DNA of 64,000 bases, taken from contig CALFZO010000095.1 of NCBI GenBank assembly GCA_937952305.1, positions 1-64,000 of the forward strand, written 5' to 3'. Both the position numbers and the translations under genes were made by a program. This document shows positions 1 through 7,957 of the stretch, piece by piece (positions within the stretch are counted from its first letter, which is position 1; every line of letters starts with the position of its first letter). The notes under the pieces were generated by a model. It worked only from the letters and a program-made list of their open reading frames with translations. It was not told the origin of the DNA and did not search any database. The DNA comes from an uncultured Anaerolineales bacterium (GTDB lineage: Bacteria > Chloroflexota > Anaerolineae > Anaerolineales > UBA6663).

Positions 1-1266
1 CAGCAGCTGCGTGCCCACGGCGACCACGATCAGGGCCATGGTGGCGGCTTCGATGACGAAGACGTCTTTGAACAGCGCCGCGTCCAGGATGTAGCTGCCC
101 AGGCCCGGAAAGCCGAAGACCGACTCGACGATGACGATGCCGCCGACCAGCCAGTTCACGTGCAGCATGATGACCGTGATCGGCGCCATCAGGGCGTTGC
201 GCAGGGCATGCCGCACCACGATGCGCCAGCGCGGCAGGCCTTTGAGGACGGCGGTGCGGATGTAGTTGGTGCGCATGACCTCGACCATGCTGGCGCGCGT
301 GATCCGCAGGACGTAGCCCAATTCGGCCAGGGTCAGGGTCAGCACCGGCAGCACCAGCATTTCCGGCTGTTCGAAGAGCGCGTTCTCGTTGGCGACCACG
401 ACCGCGCCGGGCAGCAGGCCGAGCCACTGGGACAGGACGAGCACCAGCAGCGTCCCGCTGACGAACTCGGGCGTGGCCGTGGTCACCAGGCCGCCCAGCG
501 ACAGCGCGCGGTCCAGCCAGCGGCCTTCGTTGAGCCCGGCGATGACGCCGAGCAGCAGCGCGATCGGCATCACCACCGCGAAGGCCAGGCCGGCCAGCAA
601 GCCGGTGTTGCGCAGGCGCGGCAGGAAGGTCTCGGTCACCGGGCGGCGGGTGAGGAAGGAGACGCCCGGGTCGCCGCGCAGCAGGCCCAGCTGGAGCGGG
701 ATGTATTGCTGCGGGGCGCCGGCCGCACTGGTCCAGGAGGCCAGTTCCGGCGTCCACTCCACGGCCTGCTGGCCTTTGACCCACATCGCCGCCCGGCCGC
801 TGGGGTTGACGCTCCAGAAGATCTGGCGGGCCGGCTCAGCCGGGTCCGGCCGCCAGACCTCGTCCGTGAGCAGCGCCTCCACGACCGTGCCGTCCGGCTG
901 GCGCGTGCGCTCCACGATCTGCGCGCCGTCCGGGGAGTAATGCTGCGTCAGGCGCCCGTCGGGCTCCTGGCGCCACCAGCTGTAGCGCTGGGTGTCGGTC
1001 TCCACCACCCGCACCACCGGCTGGCCGATGAGCTGGGCCGCCTGCCAGTCGCTGCCGATGACCCAGCGCAGGTAGCGGGTGGCGGGGGGCTGGTCCAGGC
1101 CGTTCTGTTTGTTGAACGAGGCCTCCTGCTCGGGCGTGATGTTGTTGCCCAGGGTGTTGATGGCGATGTTGCCGGGCGCGATCTCGCTCAGGGCGAAGAC
1201 CACCACCGACACGAACGCCATCGTGAAGAGCAGGCTGACGGTGCGCTGGACCAGGAACTTGTACAT
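1..1266 (-). CDS. Peptide/dipeptide ABC transporter permease, DppB family (partial)
   Basis: Inner-membrane permease of a peptide-type (Dpp/Opp) ABC importer. The ATG at 1264-1266 is preceded by GGAG, and the frame stays open to the left edge, so the C-terminus is missing. The N-terminal helix is followed by the usual PEQE/GLDQP segment. The body after PGVSFLTRRPVTETFLPRL matches the family, with several hydrophobic helices and the EAA-type loop (YIRTAVLKGLPRWRIVVRHALRNA, around residues 325-350). Between RYLRWVIG and GDPGVS there is a hydrophilic stretch of roughly 120 residues that DppB-family proteins normally lack. It lies 100 bp downstream of the binding-protein gene on the same strand, so the two form one transport operon. 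The substrate could be peptides, nickel or oligosaccharides, as in other members. Confidence 0.9.
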   Translation of the reverse strand, partial: MYKFLVQRTVSLLFTMAFVSVVVFALSEIAPGNIAINTLGNNITPEQEASFNKQNGLDQPPATRYLRWVIGSDWQAAQLIGQPVVRVVETDTQRYSWWRQEPDGRLTQHYSPDGAQIVERTRQPDGTVVEALLTDEVWRPDPAEPARQIFWSVNPSGRAAMWVKGQQAVEWTPELASWTSAAGAPQQYIPLQLGLLRGDPGVSFLTRRPVTETFLPRLRNTGLLAGLAFAVVMPIALLLGVIAGLNEGRWLDRALSLGGLVTTATPEFVSGTLLVLVLSQWLGLLPGAVVVANENALFEQPEMLVLPVLTLTLAELGYVLRITRASMVEVMRTNYIRTAVLKGLPRWRIVVRHALRNALMAPITVIMLHVNWLVGGIVIVESVFGFPGLGSYILDAALFKDVFVIEAATMALIVVAVGTQLL

Positions 1267-1288
1267 AGTCTCCGCCCGGGATGAACAC

Positions 1289-1335
1289 GGCAGGGGCAGG
1301 CCCGGCCGTCACCGGGCCGCGGGCCTGCCCCTGCC
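1289..1335 (-). repeat. Perfect 16-bp inverted repeat (operon hairpin)
   Basis: Arms 1289-1304 and 1320-1335 are perfectly complementary and very GC-rich, with further self-complementarity in the loop. It sits between the binding-protein stop codon and the permease start. Such hairpins in ABC operons often stabilise the upstream message and limit read-through, giving more binding protein than permease. No T-tract follows, so it is not a typical intrinsic terminator. Confidence 0.75.
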
Positions 1336-1365
1336 CACTGTCTCAGGCGCTCAAGGCGGCGCTGC

Positions 1366-3066
1366 CTACTTCCGCAGCTTTTCCTTGTCCGGATCGTACC
1401 AGACTTCGCGCCACAGGTTGTAGGAGGTGGGATGGGCGGTGATGCCCTGGAAGGCCGGGTTGAACGGCTCCCACATGTTCAGCCAGTAGGCCGCGCCGAT
1501 CGGGCCGCGCTCCATCTGGATGGTCTCGATCTGCTTCATGATCGCGCGGCGCGCTTCCAGGTCGTACGTGCCCTGGGCCTGCACCACCAGATCGGAGAAC
1601 TCCTTGTCGATCCAGCGGCTCTCGTTCCAGCCGGCCAGGGGCTTGCCCTCCGCGTCCGAGCCGTAGCCGAGCGGCAGCACCATGGTGCCCAACGGGCGGT
1701 GGGTCCACGGCGTCACGCCCACCGTCGTCTGATCCCAGACCTCCCAGTAGTTGGCGTTGGGCATGGTGTTGAGGGTGACGTTGATGCCGGCGGCCTTGGC
1801 CGTCTCTTTCAAGCTCTCCATGTAGGCCACCACGTCGGTCCAGCCGGTGCCGACGTCCACGGTCACGTCCAGACTGCTCAGGCCGGCCTTCTGCAGCAGG
1901 GCCTTGGCGCCCTCCGGGTCGTAGGCGGGCACGTCGATGGGCGCGAACTCAGGATGCACCGGCGAGACGTGGCAGTCGTGGCCGAGCGCGCCCTCCCCGA
2001 AGTAGGCGGCGGCCAGGATCTTCTCGCGGTCCTGGCATTTCTTGAGCGCCAGACGCACGTCGTTGTTGTCCCACGGCGGGGTATCCACGCGCACGCGCAG
2101 CACGCGCACCTGGGCCGTGGCAACCGACTCGATCTTGATGGCCGAGTCGTTGCGCAGCGCCAGGAAGTTGTCGGCCGTGAGCTGGTAGATGTTGTCCACC
2201 TGGCCGGACTTGAGGGCGTTGACGGCCGCCGATTGCTCGTTGCCCAGGTCGATGAACTCGATGGCATCCAGGTAGGGCAGGGGGTTCCCGTCGGCGCCGT
2301 TCTGCCAGTAGCCTTCGCGGCGCACGACTTTGGCGCGCTCCTTGGCTTTGTACTCGGCCAGGGTGTACGGCCCGGTGCTGAAGTTCTTGCCGGAGGCCAG
2401 GTCGCCGTCGAAGGTGGGGTGGATGACCATGGCCGGGTAATGGAACAAGCTCTCCGGCACGTCCAGCTTGGGCGCGGACAGGTTGAGCTTGACCGTGTAT
2501 TTGTCCACCACTTCGACGTCGTTGCTGGTCAGGAAGCCCGCCCACAGGCCGACGACCGCGCTCTGGTCGTAATCCAGCCACTGGCCGAAGTTCCACTTGA
2601 CGTGGTCGGCCACGAACTCTTCGCCGTTCTGGCCGTCCTTGAACCAGAAGATGCCCTGGCGCAGTTTGAGCGTCCAGGTCTTGAGGTCGTCGCTCGGCTG
2701 CCAGCTCTCCAGCAGCAGCGGATGGGTGATGTTCTTGTTGTCGGTCTCGGTCAGGTATTCGAAGACGTGGCGGAACGTGTTGGGGGCTTCCACCCACGAG
2801 AACAACACGGGGTGGTTCACGGCCTGCAGTTGCATGGCCACCCGCAGCGTGCCGCCGCGTTTGATGGCGCCGGTGGCCACGGCCTGGGTGGCGGCTGGCG
2901 CCTGGGTGGCGGCCGGCGCACACGCGGCCATGATCTGCGCGGCCGGCAGGCTGACGCCGAGGAGCGTCGCCAGCCGCAGGAACTCGCGGCGGCTGATGCG
3001 GCCGCGCCGCAGGTCCCGCTGGGCCTGCGGGACGGCCGGGTGAATACGCTGCTTGTGGTCAGTCAT
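1366..3066 (-). CDS. Peptide ABC transporter substrate-binding lipoprotein (SBP family 5)
   Basis: Extracytoplasmic binding protein of 566 residues for the adjacent peptide-type importer. The N-terminus carries a twin-arginine-like motif (SRREFLRLA, about residues 24-32) and a lipobox ending at the Cys of MAACAP (about residue 49), so it is probably Tat-exported and lipid-anchored. A low-complexity APAATQ linker follows, then a family 5 fold with the features TLKLRQGIFWFKDG and FSTGPYTLAEY typical of DppA/OppA proteins. Length is normal for the family. It precedes the permease at 1-1266 and is preceded by a promoter and a hairpin/T-tract leader, which may control the operon. Substrate cannot be assigned from sequence alone. 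Confidence 0.92.
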   Translation of the reverse strand: MTDHKQRIHPAVPQAQRDLRRGRISRREFLRLATLLGVSLPAAQIMAACAPAATQAPAATQAVATGAIKRGGTLRVAMQLQAVNHPVLFSWVEAPNTFRHVFEYLTETDNKNITHPLLLESWQPSDDLKTWTLKLRQGIFWFKDGQNGEEFVADHVKWNFGQWLDYDQSAVVGLWAGFLTSNDVEVVDKYTVKLNLSAPKLDVPESLFHYPAMVIHPTFDGDLASGKNFSTGPYTLAEYKAKERAKVVRREGYWQNGADGNPLPYLDAIEFIDLGNEQSAAVNALKSGQVDNIYQLTADNFLALRNDSAIKIESVATAQVRVLRVRVDTPPWDNNDVRLALKKCQDREKILAAAYFGEGALGHDCHVSPVHPEFAPIDVPAYDPEGAKALLQKAGLSSLDVTVDVGTGWTDVVAYMESLKETAKAAGINVTLNTMPNANYWEVWDQTTVGVTPWTHRPLGTMVLPLGYGSDAEGKPLAGWNESRWIDKEFSDLVVQAQGTYDLEARRAIMKQIETIQMERGPIGAAYWLNMWEPFNPAFQGITAHPTSYNLWREVWYDPDKEKLRK

Positions 3067-3174
3067 CGAAGCTCTCTCCTTCTCCGGGCAACTGGGCGGA
3101 TGATCCGGCGTTTACAGGGGCGGGGAGACGGGCATCACTCGGCCGAAACACCTCCTTGGTTGTGCATTTCTCCA

Positions 3175-3229
3175 CAAAAGAAAAAGACGAACGGGACAAG
3201 CTGATCACCAGTCTTGTTCGCCGTTCGTC
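3175..3229 (-). terminator. Intrinsic terminator/attenuator in the transporter leader
   Basis: On the minus strand a hairpin is formed by 3221-3229 with 3186-3194 (9 perfect pairs) and by 3213-3217 with 3196-3200 (5 more pairs). It is followed immediately by a T-rich run (TTTTTCTTTT, 3176-3185). This is a textbook Rho-independent terminator. It lies between a good promoter (3345-3373) and the binding-protein start at 3066, with no convincing gene in between. It therefore either attenuates the transporter operon or ends a short RNA of about 160 nt. Confidence 0.7.
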
Positions 3230-3344
3230 TGCTCTCGTCTCAGAAAGCCGCACGCGGTTGGTCCCAAACACCTTTCTGCGCCGAAAGAGTATGGGTCGGC
3301 ACAGGGGCACGTATGTAATTCGTGGCAAGCCACTGCTTGCGACA

Positions 3345-3373
3345 AATGTAGCGGCTTACGCATTGACTGTCAA
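3345..3373 (-). promoter_or_regulatory. Sigma-70 type promoter for the transporter leader
   Basis: On the minus strand a perfect -35 TTGACA (3368-3373) is separated by exactly 17 bp from a -10 TACATT (3345-3350). The expected start is near 3338, at a small GCAAGC/GCTTGC hairpin (3325-3340). The resulting leader to the binding-protein gene would be about 270 nt. Confidence 0.75.
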
Positions 3374-3418
3374 GGAGAACGGCACCCCAAAAATACGGCG
3401 CGCAGGTTGTGCGCCGCG

Positions 3419-3449
3419 TTGCATCCATTTGAGCGTGAGCGTGTTATAT
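3419..3449 (+). promoter_or_regulatory. Possible divergent promoter
   Basis: TTGCAT (3419-3424) lies 17 bp upstream of TGTTAT (3442-3447) and 19 bp upstream of TTATAT (3444-3449). It could drive the gene starting at 3494. The match is weak, so this is a suggestion only. Confidence 0.3.
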
Positions 3450-3493
3450 CAGCAGCCAGGCCTCGCCGGCCCACCGTTCTCGCCTGCTAGCGC

Positions 3494-4147
3494 ATGTCTG
3501 AGTCATATACCGCTCTGGCCGCCGACACGCTTGATCCGGCCCGCCCTTTCACCGATCCCGGCCACGCCGCCGCCGATCTCGCCCACCTGCGCGAAGTCGC
3601 CCGCTGCCTGCGCGCCGCGCTGTCTGTTTGGGAGTCCGCCCCGCCCACGCCGCTGACCATCGTCCGGCATCGTGAGCCGGACGGCCGGGCCTGCCGCGTC
3701 GTGATCGCGCGCGGCGCCGCGTTGCTGCAGGCCGAGCGCTGCGCCGTGGTCGGCTTCTTTGGCCGGCGCCGGCCGGACGCGGATTCAGCCGCGGCGCTGC
3801 TGGACCAGACCGACCAGGCGCTGCTGGAGGAGTTCCTGCCGCACCCGCAGATCCTGGCTTACTGTTCACAGGAACGGTCGACGGAGGGGTGGGGCAATCT
3901 CGTCTTGATGAGTGACGAGTCCGCCAAGACCCAGTGGGCGGCCAGCGAGCGGCATTGGCAGGCCGCCACGGTATTGGCGCCGCGCTATTACGCTTGGGTG
4001 CGCATCCACAACGGCGCGTTGGACGGCCGCGTGCGGGCGGGCGGCGTGCTGCGGCTTCTGCGCACCAAGTACTTCGATTACAGCGCAGGCGGTCTCTGGC
4101 GCGGTCTGCGCGTGCTAGACCCGCCGCCGGAGGTCGCCGTCGTCTGA
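3494..4147 (+). CDS. Uncharacterised 217-residue protein
   Basis: I do not recognise this family. The protein is soluble, with no signal peptide or membrane segment. It has an N-terminal half rich in Ala/Arg/Leu, a central GFFGRRRPDAD segment and a C-terminal half with aromatic clusters (RYYAWVRIHNG, KYFDYSAGGLW). The codon pattern is GC-rich like the surrounding genes, which supports a real gene. It faces the histidine kinase at 4153 tail to tail with a 5-bp gap, and diverges from the transporter operon. No catalytic motif is evident. Confidence 0.65.
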   Translation: MSESYTALAADTLDPARPFTDPGHAAADLAHLREVARCLRAALSVWESAPPTPLTIVRHREPDGRACRVVIARGAALLQAERCAVVGFFGRRRPDADSAAALLDQTDQALLEEFLPHPQILAYCSQERSTEGWGNLVLMSDESAKTQWAASERHWQAATVLAPRYYAWVRIHNGALDGRVRAGGVLRLLRTKYFDYSAGGLWRGLRVLDPPPEVAVV

Positions 4148-4152
4148 GCCGT

Positions 4153-7100
4153 CTACTCGGCCGGCGGCGCCCCCAACGGCAGCCAGGCCGTCAGCCGCGT
4201 CCCCGCGCCCGCCTCGCTGGCCACCCCGAAGGTGCCGCCCAGCCGCTCGGCGCGCTCGCGCATCGAGCGCAGGCCGAGGTGCCCCGGGAACTCCCCGGCC
4301 GGGTCGAACCCCACGCCGTTGTCGTGGACGGTCAGCCGGACGCCGGCGCCATCATCTTCCAGCTGGATCATCACGCGGTTGGCGCGCGCATGCTTGGCCA
4401 CGTTGTGCATCGCCTCCTGGGCGATGCGGTACAGCGCTTCCTTGGCATCCAGCGACAACGCCGGCTCGGCGCCGAACTGGGCGCGCACGTCCAGGCGGTG
4501 GCGCACGCGCAGTGAGTCGCTCTGCTTGGTCAGCGCCACCACCAGGCCCTCGGTCTTGAGCGATTCTGGGCGCAGCTCGAAGATCAGGGCGCGCATTTCG
4601 GCCAGGCCGGCTTCGGCCAGCGCGAGCACGTAGTCCAGCGGGTCACGCAGGCCGGCCGGCGCGGCCGCGCCACGGTCCAGCAACGTCCGGGCGGTGCGGG
4701 CGCCCAGGGCGATGCCGTACAGGGCCTGGGAGACGGAGTCATGCAGCTCGCGGGCGAGCTTCTGGCGCTCCTCCAGGGCCGCCAGCTGGCCGGCTTGTTC
4801 ATACAGACGCGCGTTCTCGAGGGCCACGGCCAGCAAGTTGGCCAGGGAGCGCAGCACGGCCAGGTCGCTTTCGTCGAAGCTGGCCAGCTCATCGCTCTGC
4901 ACGTCGACGACGCCGATGACGCGCCCCTGCGCCATGATCGGCAGGGCCATCTCGGAGCGGGTCCGGCTGCCGTCCATGCGCAGGTAGCGCGGGTCACGCT
5001 CCACGTCCGGTACGATGAGCGGCTGGCCGGTGGCGGCCACCCAGCCCGTGATGCCCTCGCGGCCCACCCGCATGCCCAGCGGCGCATAGTGCGCGTTGCC
5101 GCCCTGGTCCCACAGCCGGCCGGCCCCGGCGCGATAGATGACGCGGTCGCCCTCCACCAGCCCCAGGCCGACGTGATAGTAATCGAACGTCGCGGCGATC
5201 AGCCCCGCCGTCTGGCGCAGCAGCTCGTTCAGGTCCAGGATCGACGTCAGCCGTTGGCCGGCCTCGCTCAGGAACCGGAACTGCTCCACGCGCCGGCCCT
5301 CGGCCTCGAACAGGCGCGCATTCTCGATGGCCACGGCCGCCTGGTTGGCCAGGGATTGCAGCACCGACAGGTCGCTCTGGTCAAAGGCGTTGAGCTGCTC
5401 GCTTTCGACGTTGAGCACGCCGATGACCTGGCCCTTGACCTTGAGCGGCAGCGCCAGGGCCGAGCCGGTCTGGCCCGGCTCGATGGCGGTATAGCGCGGG
5501 TCCGCGCTCACGTCCGGGACGAGCAGCGGCTCACCGGTGGCCGCCACCCGGCCGGCGATGCCTTCCTCGCCGATGCGCAGGCGCCGCTCGACACAGCGCT
5601 CGCACGTGGCCGCGTCGCGCCAGACGCCGGCGGCGGCGGTGTAGGTCACTCGGTCTTTCTCCAGCAGGCCGACGTGCACGTGGTAGTACCCGAAGGTGTC
5701 CTGGATCAGGCGCACGGTCTGGCTGAGCAGCTCCTCCACCGCCAGGATGGACGTGATGCGGCGGCCGACCTCACCGATGACGCGGAATTGCTCGGCCCGG
5801 CGCCGTTCGGCCTCGAACAGGCGCGCATTTTCGATGGCGACGGCGGCCTGGGCCGCGAACGCCATGGCCAGGGCCGCGTCGCCCTCGTCGAAGTAGCCGG
5901 GCTGGTCATGGAACAGGGCCAGCAGACCGGTGGCCTGCTCCTTGACGATGAGCGGCACACCCAGGAAGGCGCGCATGTAGGGGACGGCGTCGCGCAGCCG
6001 CGCACCGCTGGTATTGGCGGCCGGCGGCTCGGTCTTCACGTCGGCGACGCGCACCGGCTGGCGGGACGCGATCACCTGGTGGCCCAGCCCGCCGGCCAGC
6101 GGGAAGCGCGCCTGGACCACGCTGGCGGCCAGGTCTGGCCCGCGGTAGGCGCGAAAGCCGAGCCGCTCATCCTCCACCGTCAGGACGGCCGCGCCGCTGT
6201 AAGCGACGACGTCCTTGAGCTGGTCCAGGATGATGTCGAGCAGCGGGCCGAGCGCGCGGGTGGAGGTCACGTCGCGCGCCACCTTGAGCAGCGTGGTCAG
6301 TTCGCGCGTGCGCTCGGCCTCGCGTTTCTCGGTCTCGAACAGGCGCGCGTTTTGGATGGCGATGGCCACCTGCCGCCCGAACTCCAGCGCCAGCTCGGCC
6401 TGGGCCTGGGAGAAGCCGGCCACGGCCTGGTGGTGCAGGGCGAGCATACCCACCACCTGCTCGTTGAACAGCAGCGGCACGCCCATCCAGGCGCGCACAT
6501 AGTGCAGCGGCCCGGTGAAACGCTCGTGGTGGCGCCAGGTCGGGTTGCCGGGCACGCGCACATCCGGCACGCGGACGGGCCGGTGGTCGGCCAGCATCTG
6601 GCGGCTGAACAGGTCGTCGGCGGCCGAAAAGCGGATCTGGAGCGCCGCCGCCACCGGCGCCGGGCCGCGATAGGCGCGCGCCACAAACACGCCGTCGTCC
6701 AGCGTCAGCACCACGGCGCCGGCGTAGTCGATGGCCGCGCGCAGCTGCTCCAGGATCAGGCCGAGCAGCGGCTCGAGCTGCAGGGTGGAGCTGACGTTGC
6801 GCGTGATGTCCAGCAGGGTGGCCAGCTCGCGCGTGCGCGCCTCCACGCGCTGTTCGAGGGTGGTGTAGGACTCGCGCAGTTCGGCCGCCATCCGGTTGAA
6901 CTGCTGCGCCAGGTCCTCCAGCTCGTCGCCGGTGCGCGCCTGCACGGCCTGGCCGAAGTTGCCGCTGGCCATCTGGCGCGCGGCCTCCACCAGTTCGGCG
7001 ATGGGGCCGGTGATGCGGCGTACGCCGATCAGGACGACCAGCGCTGGCACAACGACGCCTAACCCGAGCAGCAGCAGCAGAAACTGGCCGTAGCCCTGGC

Positions 7101-7947
7101 TGGGCTCGGTGAGCGCCTGCCAATCCTCTTCAATCATCAGCCGCCAGGCGGTGCCCGGCACCGGCCCATAGCTGGCCAGGATGTCCTGGCCGTCCCGGTT
7201 CTGGGTGCGCACCGCCCCCACCCGGCCGCTCAGGATCTCGGTTTCCAGAGGATGCCCGGTGAACGGCGTCCCGATGGCGCGCGGGTCGGAGGCGTAGATG
7301 AGGCGGCCCTGTCCGTCGATGACGTAGGCCAGGCCGTTACGCTCGAGGCGCAGCTTCAGCAGCGTGCCGTAGAAGGGGCTGATCGTGTCGGCGCCGACGC
7401 GGAACATGCCGATCAGGGCGCCGAGGAATTCGCCGTCGGCGCTGGTGATCGGCACACCGATGGCGATGATGTCGCTGCCGCCCGGCCCGTCCGGGACGAT
7501 GTCGGAGAAAGCGGGGGCGCTGGTGCTCTGGATCAGCGGGCGGAAGTAGGGCCGGTTGGACCAATCCAGGCCCATCACGTCGGCGCGCTCCGGATAGGTC
7601 GCCACCACGCGCCCGAGGTTGTTGGCGATGTACACGCCGCCGTCGAAGAACACCAGCCGGTTGGCCAGGCGGACCAGGCCGGCCTGTTGCCCGGCGCCAC
7701 CGGCCTGCGCCACTTCGCGGTCCCGCGCCACCACCGCCAGCACGCCGGGGTATTCGCCCAGGCTGGTGGCCAGCTCGGCCGCCTTCAAACGGGCCAGCTC
7801 CTGGTCCCGCTCCACCAGCAGGTCTTCCGTCACCCGCTGGTAGGCGAAGTAGGTCACCACCGCCACCGCCGTCAAGATGATGGCGGTGGGGATGAACGAC
7901 CAGGCGATGATCTTCAGGCGCAGGGATCGGCGCAGGAAGGCGCGCAT
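4153..7947 (-). CDS. Giant membrane sensor histidine kinase (Cache-HAMP-4xGAF-HisKA_3-HATPase)
   Basis: NarL/DesK-type sensor kinase of 1264 residues. Visible order: TM1 (about 13-35), an extracytoplasmic Cache-like sensor to about 285, TM2 (about 287-310), HAMP (about 310-365), then four GAF domains. GAF1/2 resemble each other (TLLDITRNVSSTLQLEPLL, TLLKVARDVTSTRALGPLL), as do GAF3/4 (GRRITSILAVEELL, GQRLTSILDLNELL). The phosphoacceptor His is in RELHDSVSQ (about residue 1069), and the ATPase has N-box AMHNVAKHA and DNGVGFD. It lies directly downstream of a solute-binding lipoprotein gene in the same operon, suggesting the lipoprotein presents ligand to the Cache domain. Its kinase core DNA is almost identical to that of the second kinase in the operon. 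Confidence 0.93.
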   Translation of the reverse strand: MRAFLRRSLRLKIIAWSFIPTAIILTAVAVVTYFAYQRVTEDLLVERDQELARLKAAELATSLGEYPGVLAVVARDREVAQAGGAGQQAGLVRLANRLVFFDGGVYIANNLGRVVATYPERADVMGLDWSNRPYFRPLIQSTSAPAFSDIVPDGPGGSDIIAIGVPITSADGEFLGALIGMFRVGADTISPFYGTLLKLRLERNGLAYVIDGQGRLIYASDPRAIGTPFTGHPLETEILSGRVGAVRTQNRDGQDILASYGPVPGTAWRLMIEEDWQALTEPSQGYGQFLLLLLGLGVVVPALVVLIGVRRITGPIAELVEAARQMASGNFGQAVQARTGDELEDLAQQFNRMAAELRESYTTLEQRVEARTRELATLLDITRNVSSTLQLEPLLGLILEQLRAAIDYAGAVVLTLDDGVFVARAYRGPAPVAAALQIRFSAADDLFSRQMLADHRPVRVPDVRVPGNPTWRHHERFTGPLHYVRAWMGVPLLFNEQVVGMLALHHQAVAGFSQAQAELALEFGRQVAIAIQNARLFETEKREAERTRELTTLLKVARDVTSTRALGPLLDIILDQLKDVVAYSGAAVLTVEDERLGFRAYRGPDLAASVVQARFPLAGGLGHQVIASRQPVRVADVKTEPPAANTSGARLRDAVPYMRAFLGVPLIVKEQATGLLALFHDQPGYFDEGDAALAMAFAAQAAVAIENARLFEAERRRAEQFRVIGEVGRRITSILAVEELLSQTVRLIQDTFGYYHVHVGLLEKDRVTYTAAAGVWRDAATCERCVERRLRIGEEGIAGRVAATGEPLLVPDVSADPRYTAIEPGQTGSALALPLKVKGQVIGVLNVESEQLNAFDQSDLSVLQSLANQAAVAIENARLFEAEGRRVEQFRFLSEAGQRLTSILDLNELLRQTAGLIAATFDYYHVGLGLVEGDRVIYRAGAGRLWDQGGNAHYAPLGMRVGREGITGWVAATGQPLIVPDVERDPRYLRMDGSRTRSEMALPIMAQGRVIGVVDVQSDELASFDESDLAVLRSLANLLAVALENARLYEQAGQLAALEERQKLARELHDSVSQALYGIALGARTARTLLDRGAAAPAGLRDPLDYVLALAEAGLAEMRALIFELRPESLKTEGLVVALTKQSDSLRVRHRLDVRAQFGAEPALSLDAKEALYRIAQEAMHNVAKHARANRVMIQLEDDGAGVRLTVHDNGVGFDPAGEFPGHLGLRSMRERAERLGGTFGVASEAGAGTRLTAWLPLGAPPAE

Positions 7948-7957
7948 GGCGTCCGGT

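Noticed and set aside
1432..3204. Long plus-strand open frame opposite the binding-protein gene
   Set aside because: Arg/Gly/Val/His-rich translation without motifs, exactly antisense to a well-supported gene; a GC-rich shadow.
3175..3340. T-box or TPP riboswitch in the transporter leader
   Set aside because: GGGACCAACCGCG and CTGAGA fragments superficially resemble T-box and TPP sequences, but stem I/specifier and the remaining conserved TPP elements are absent and the leader is too short for a T-box.
4741..7062. 773-codon plus-strand open frame
   Set aside because: Antisense shadow of the sensor kinase; low-complexity composition, no start signal or domain.
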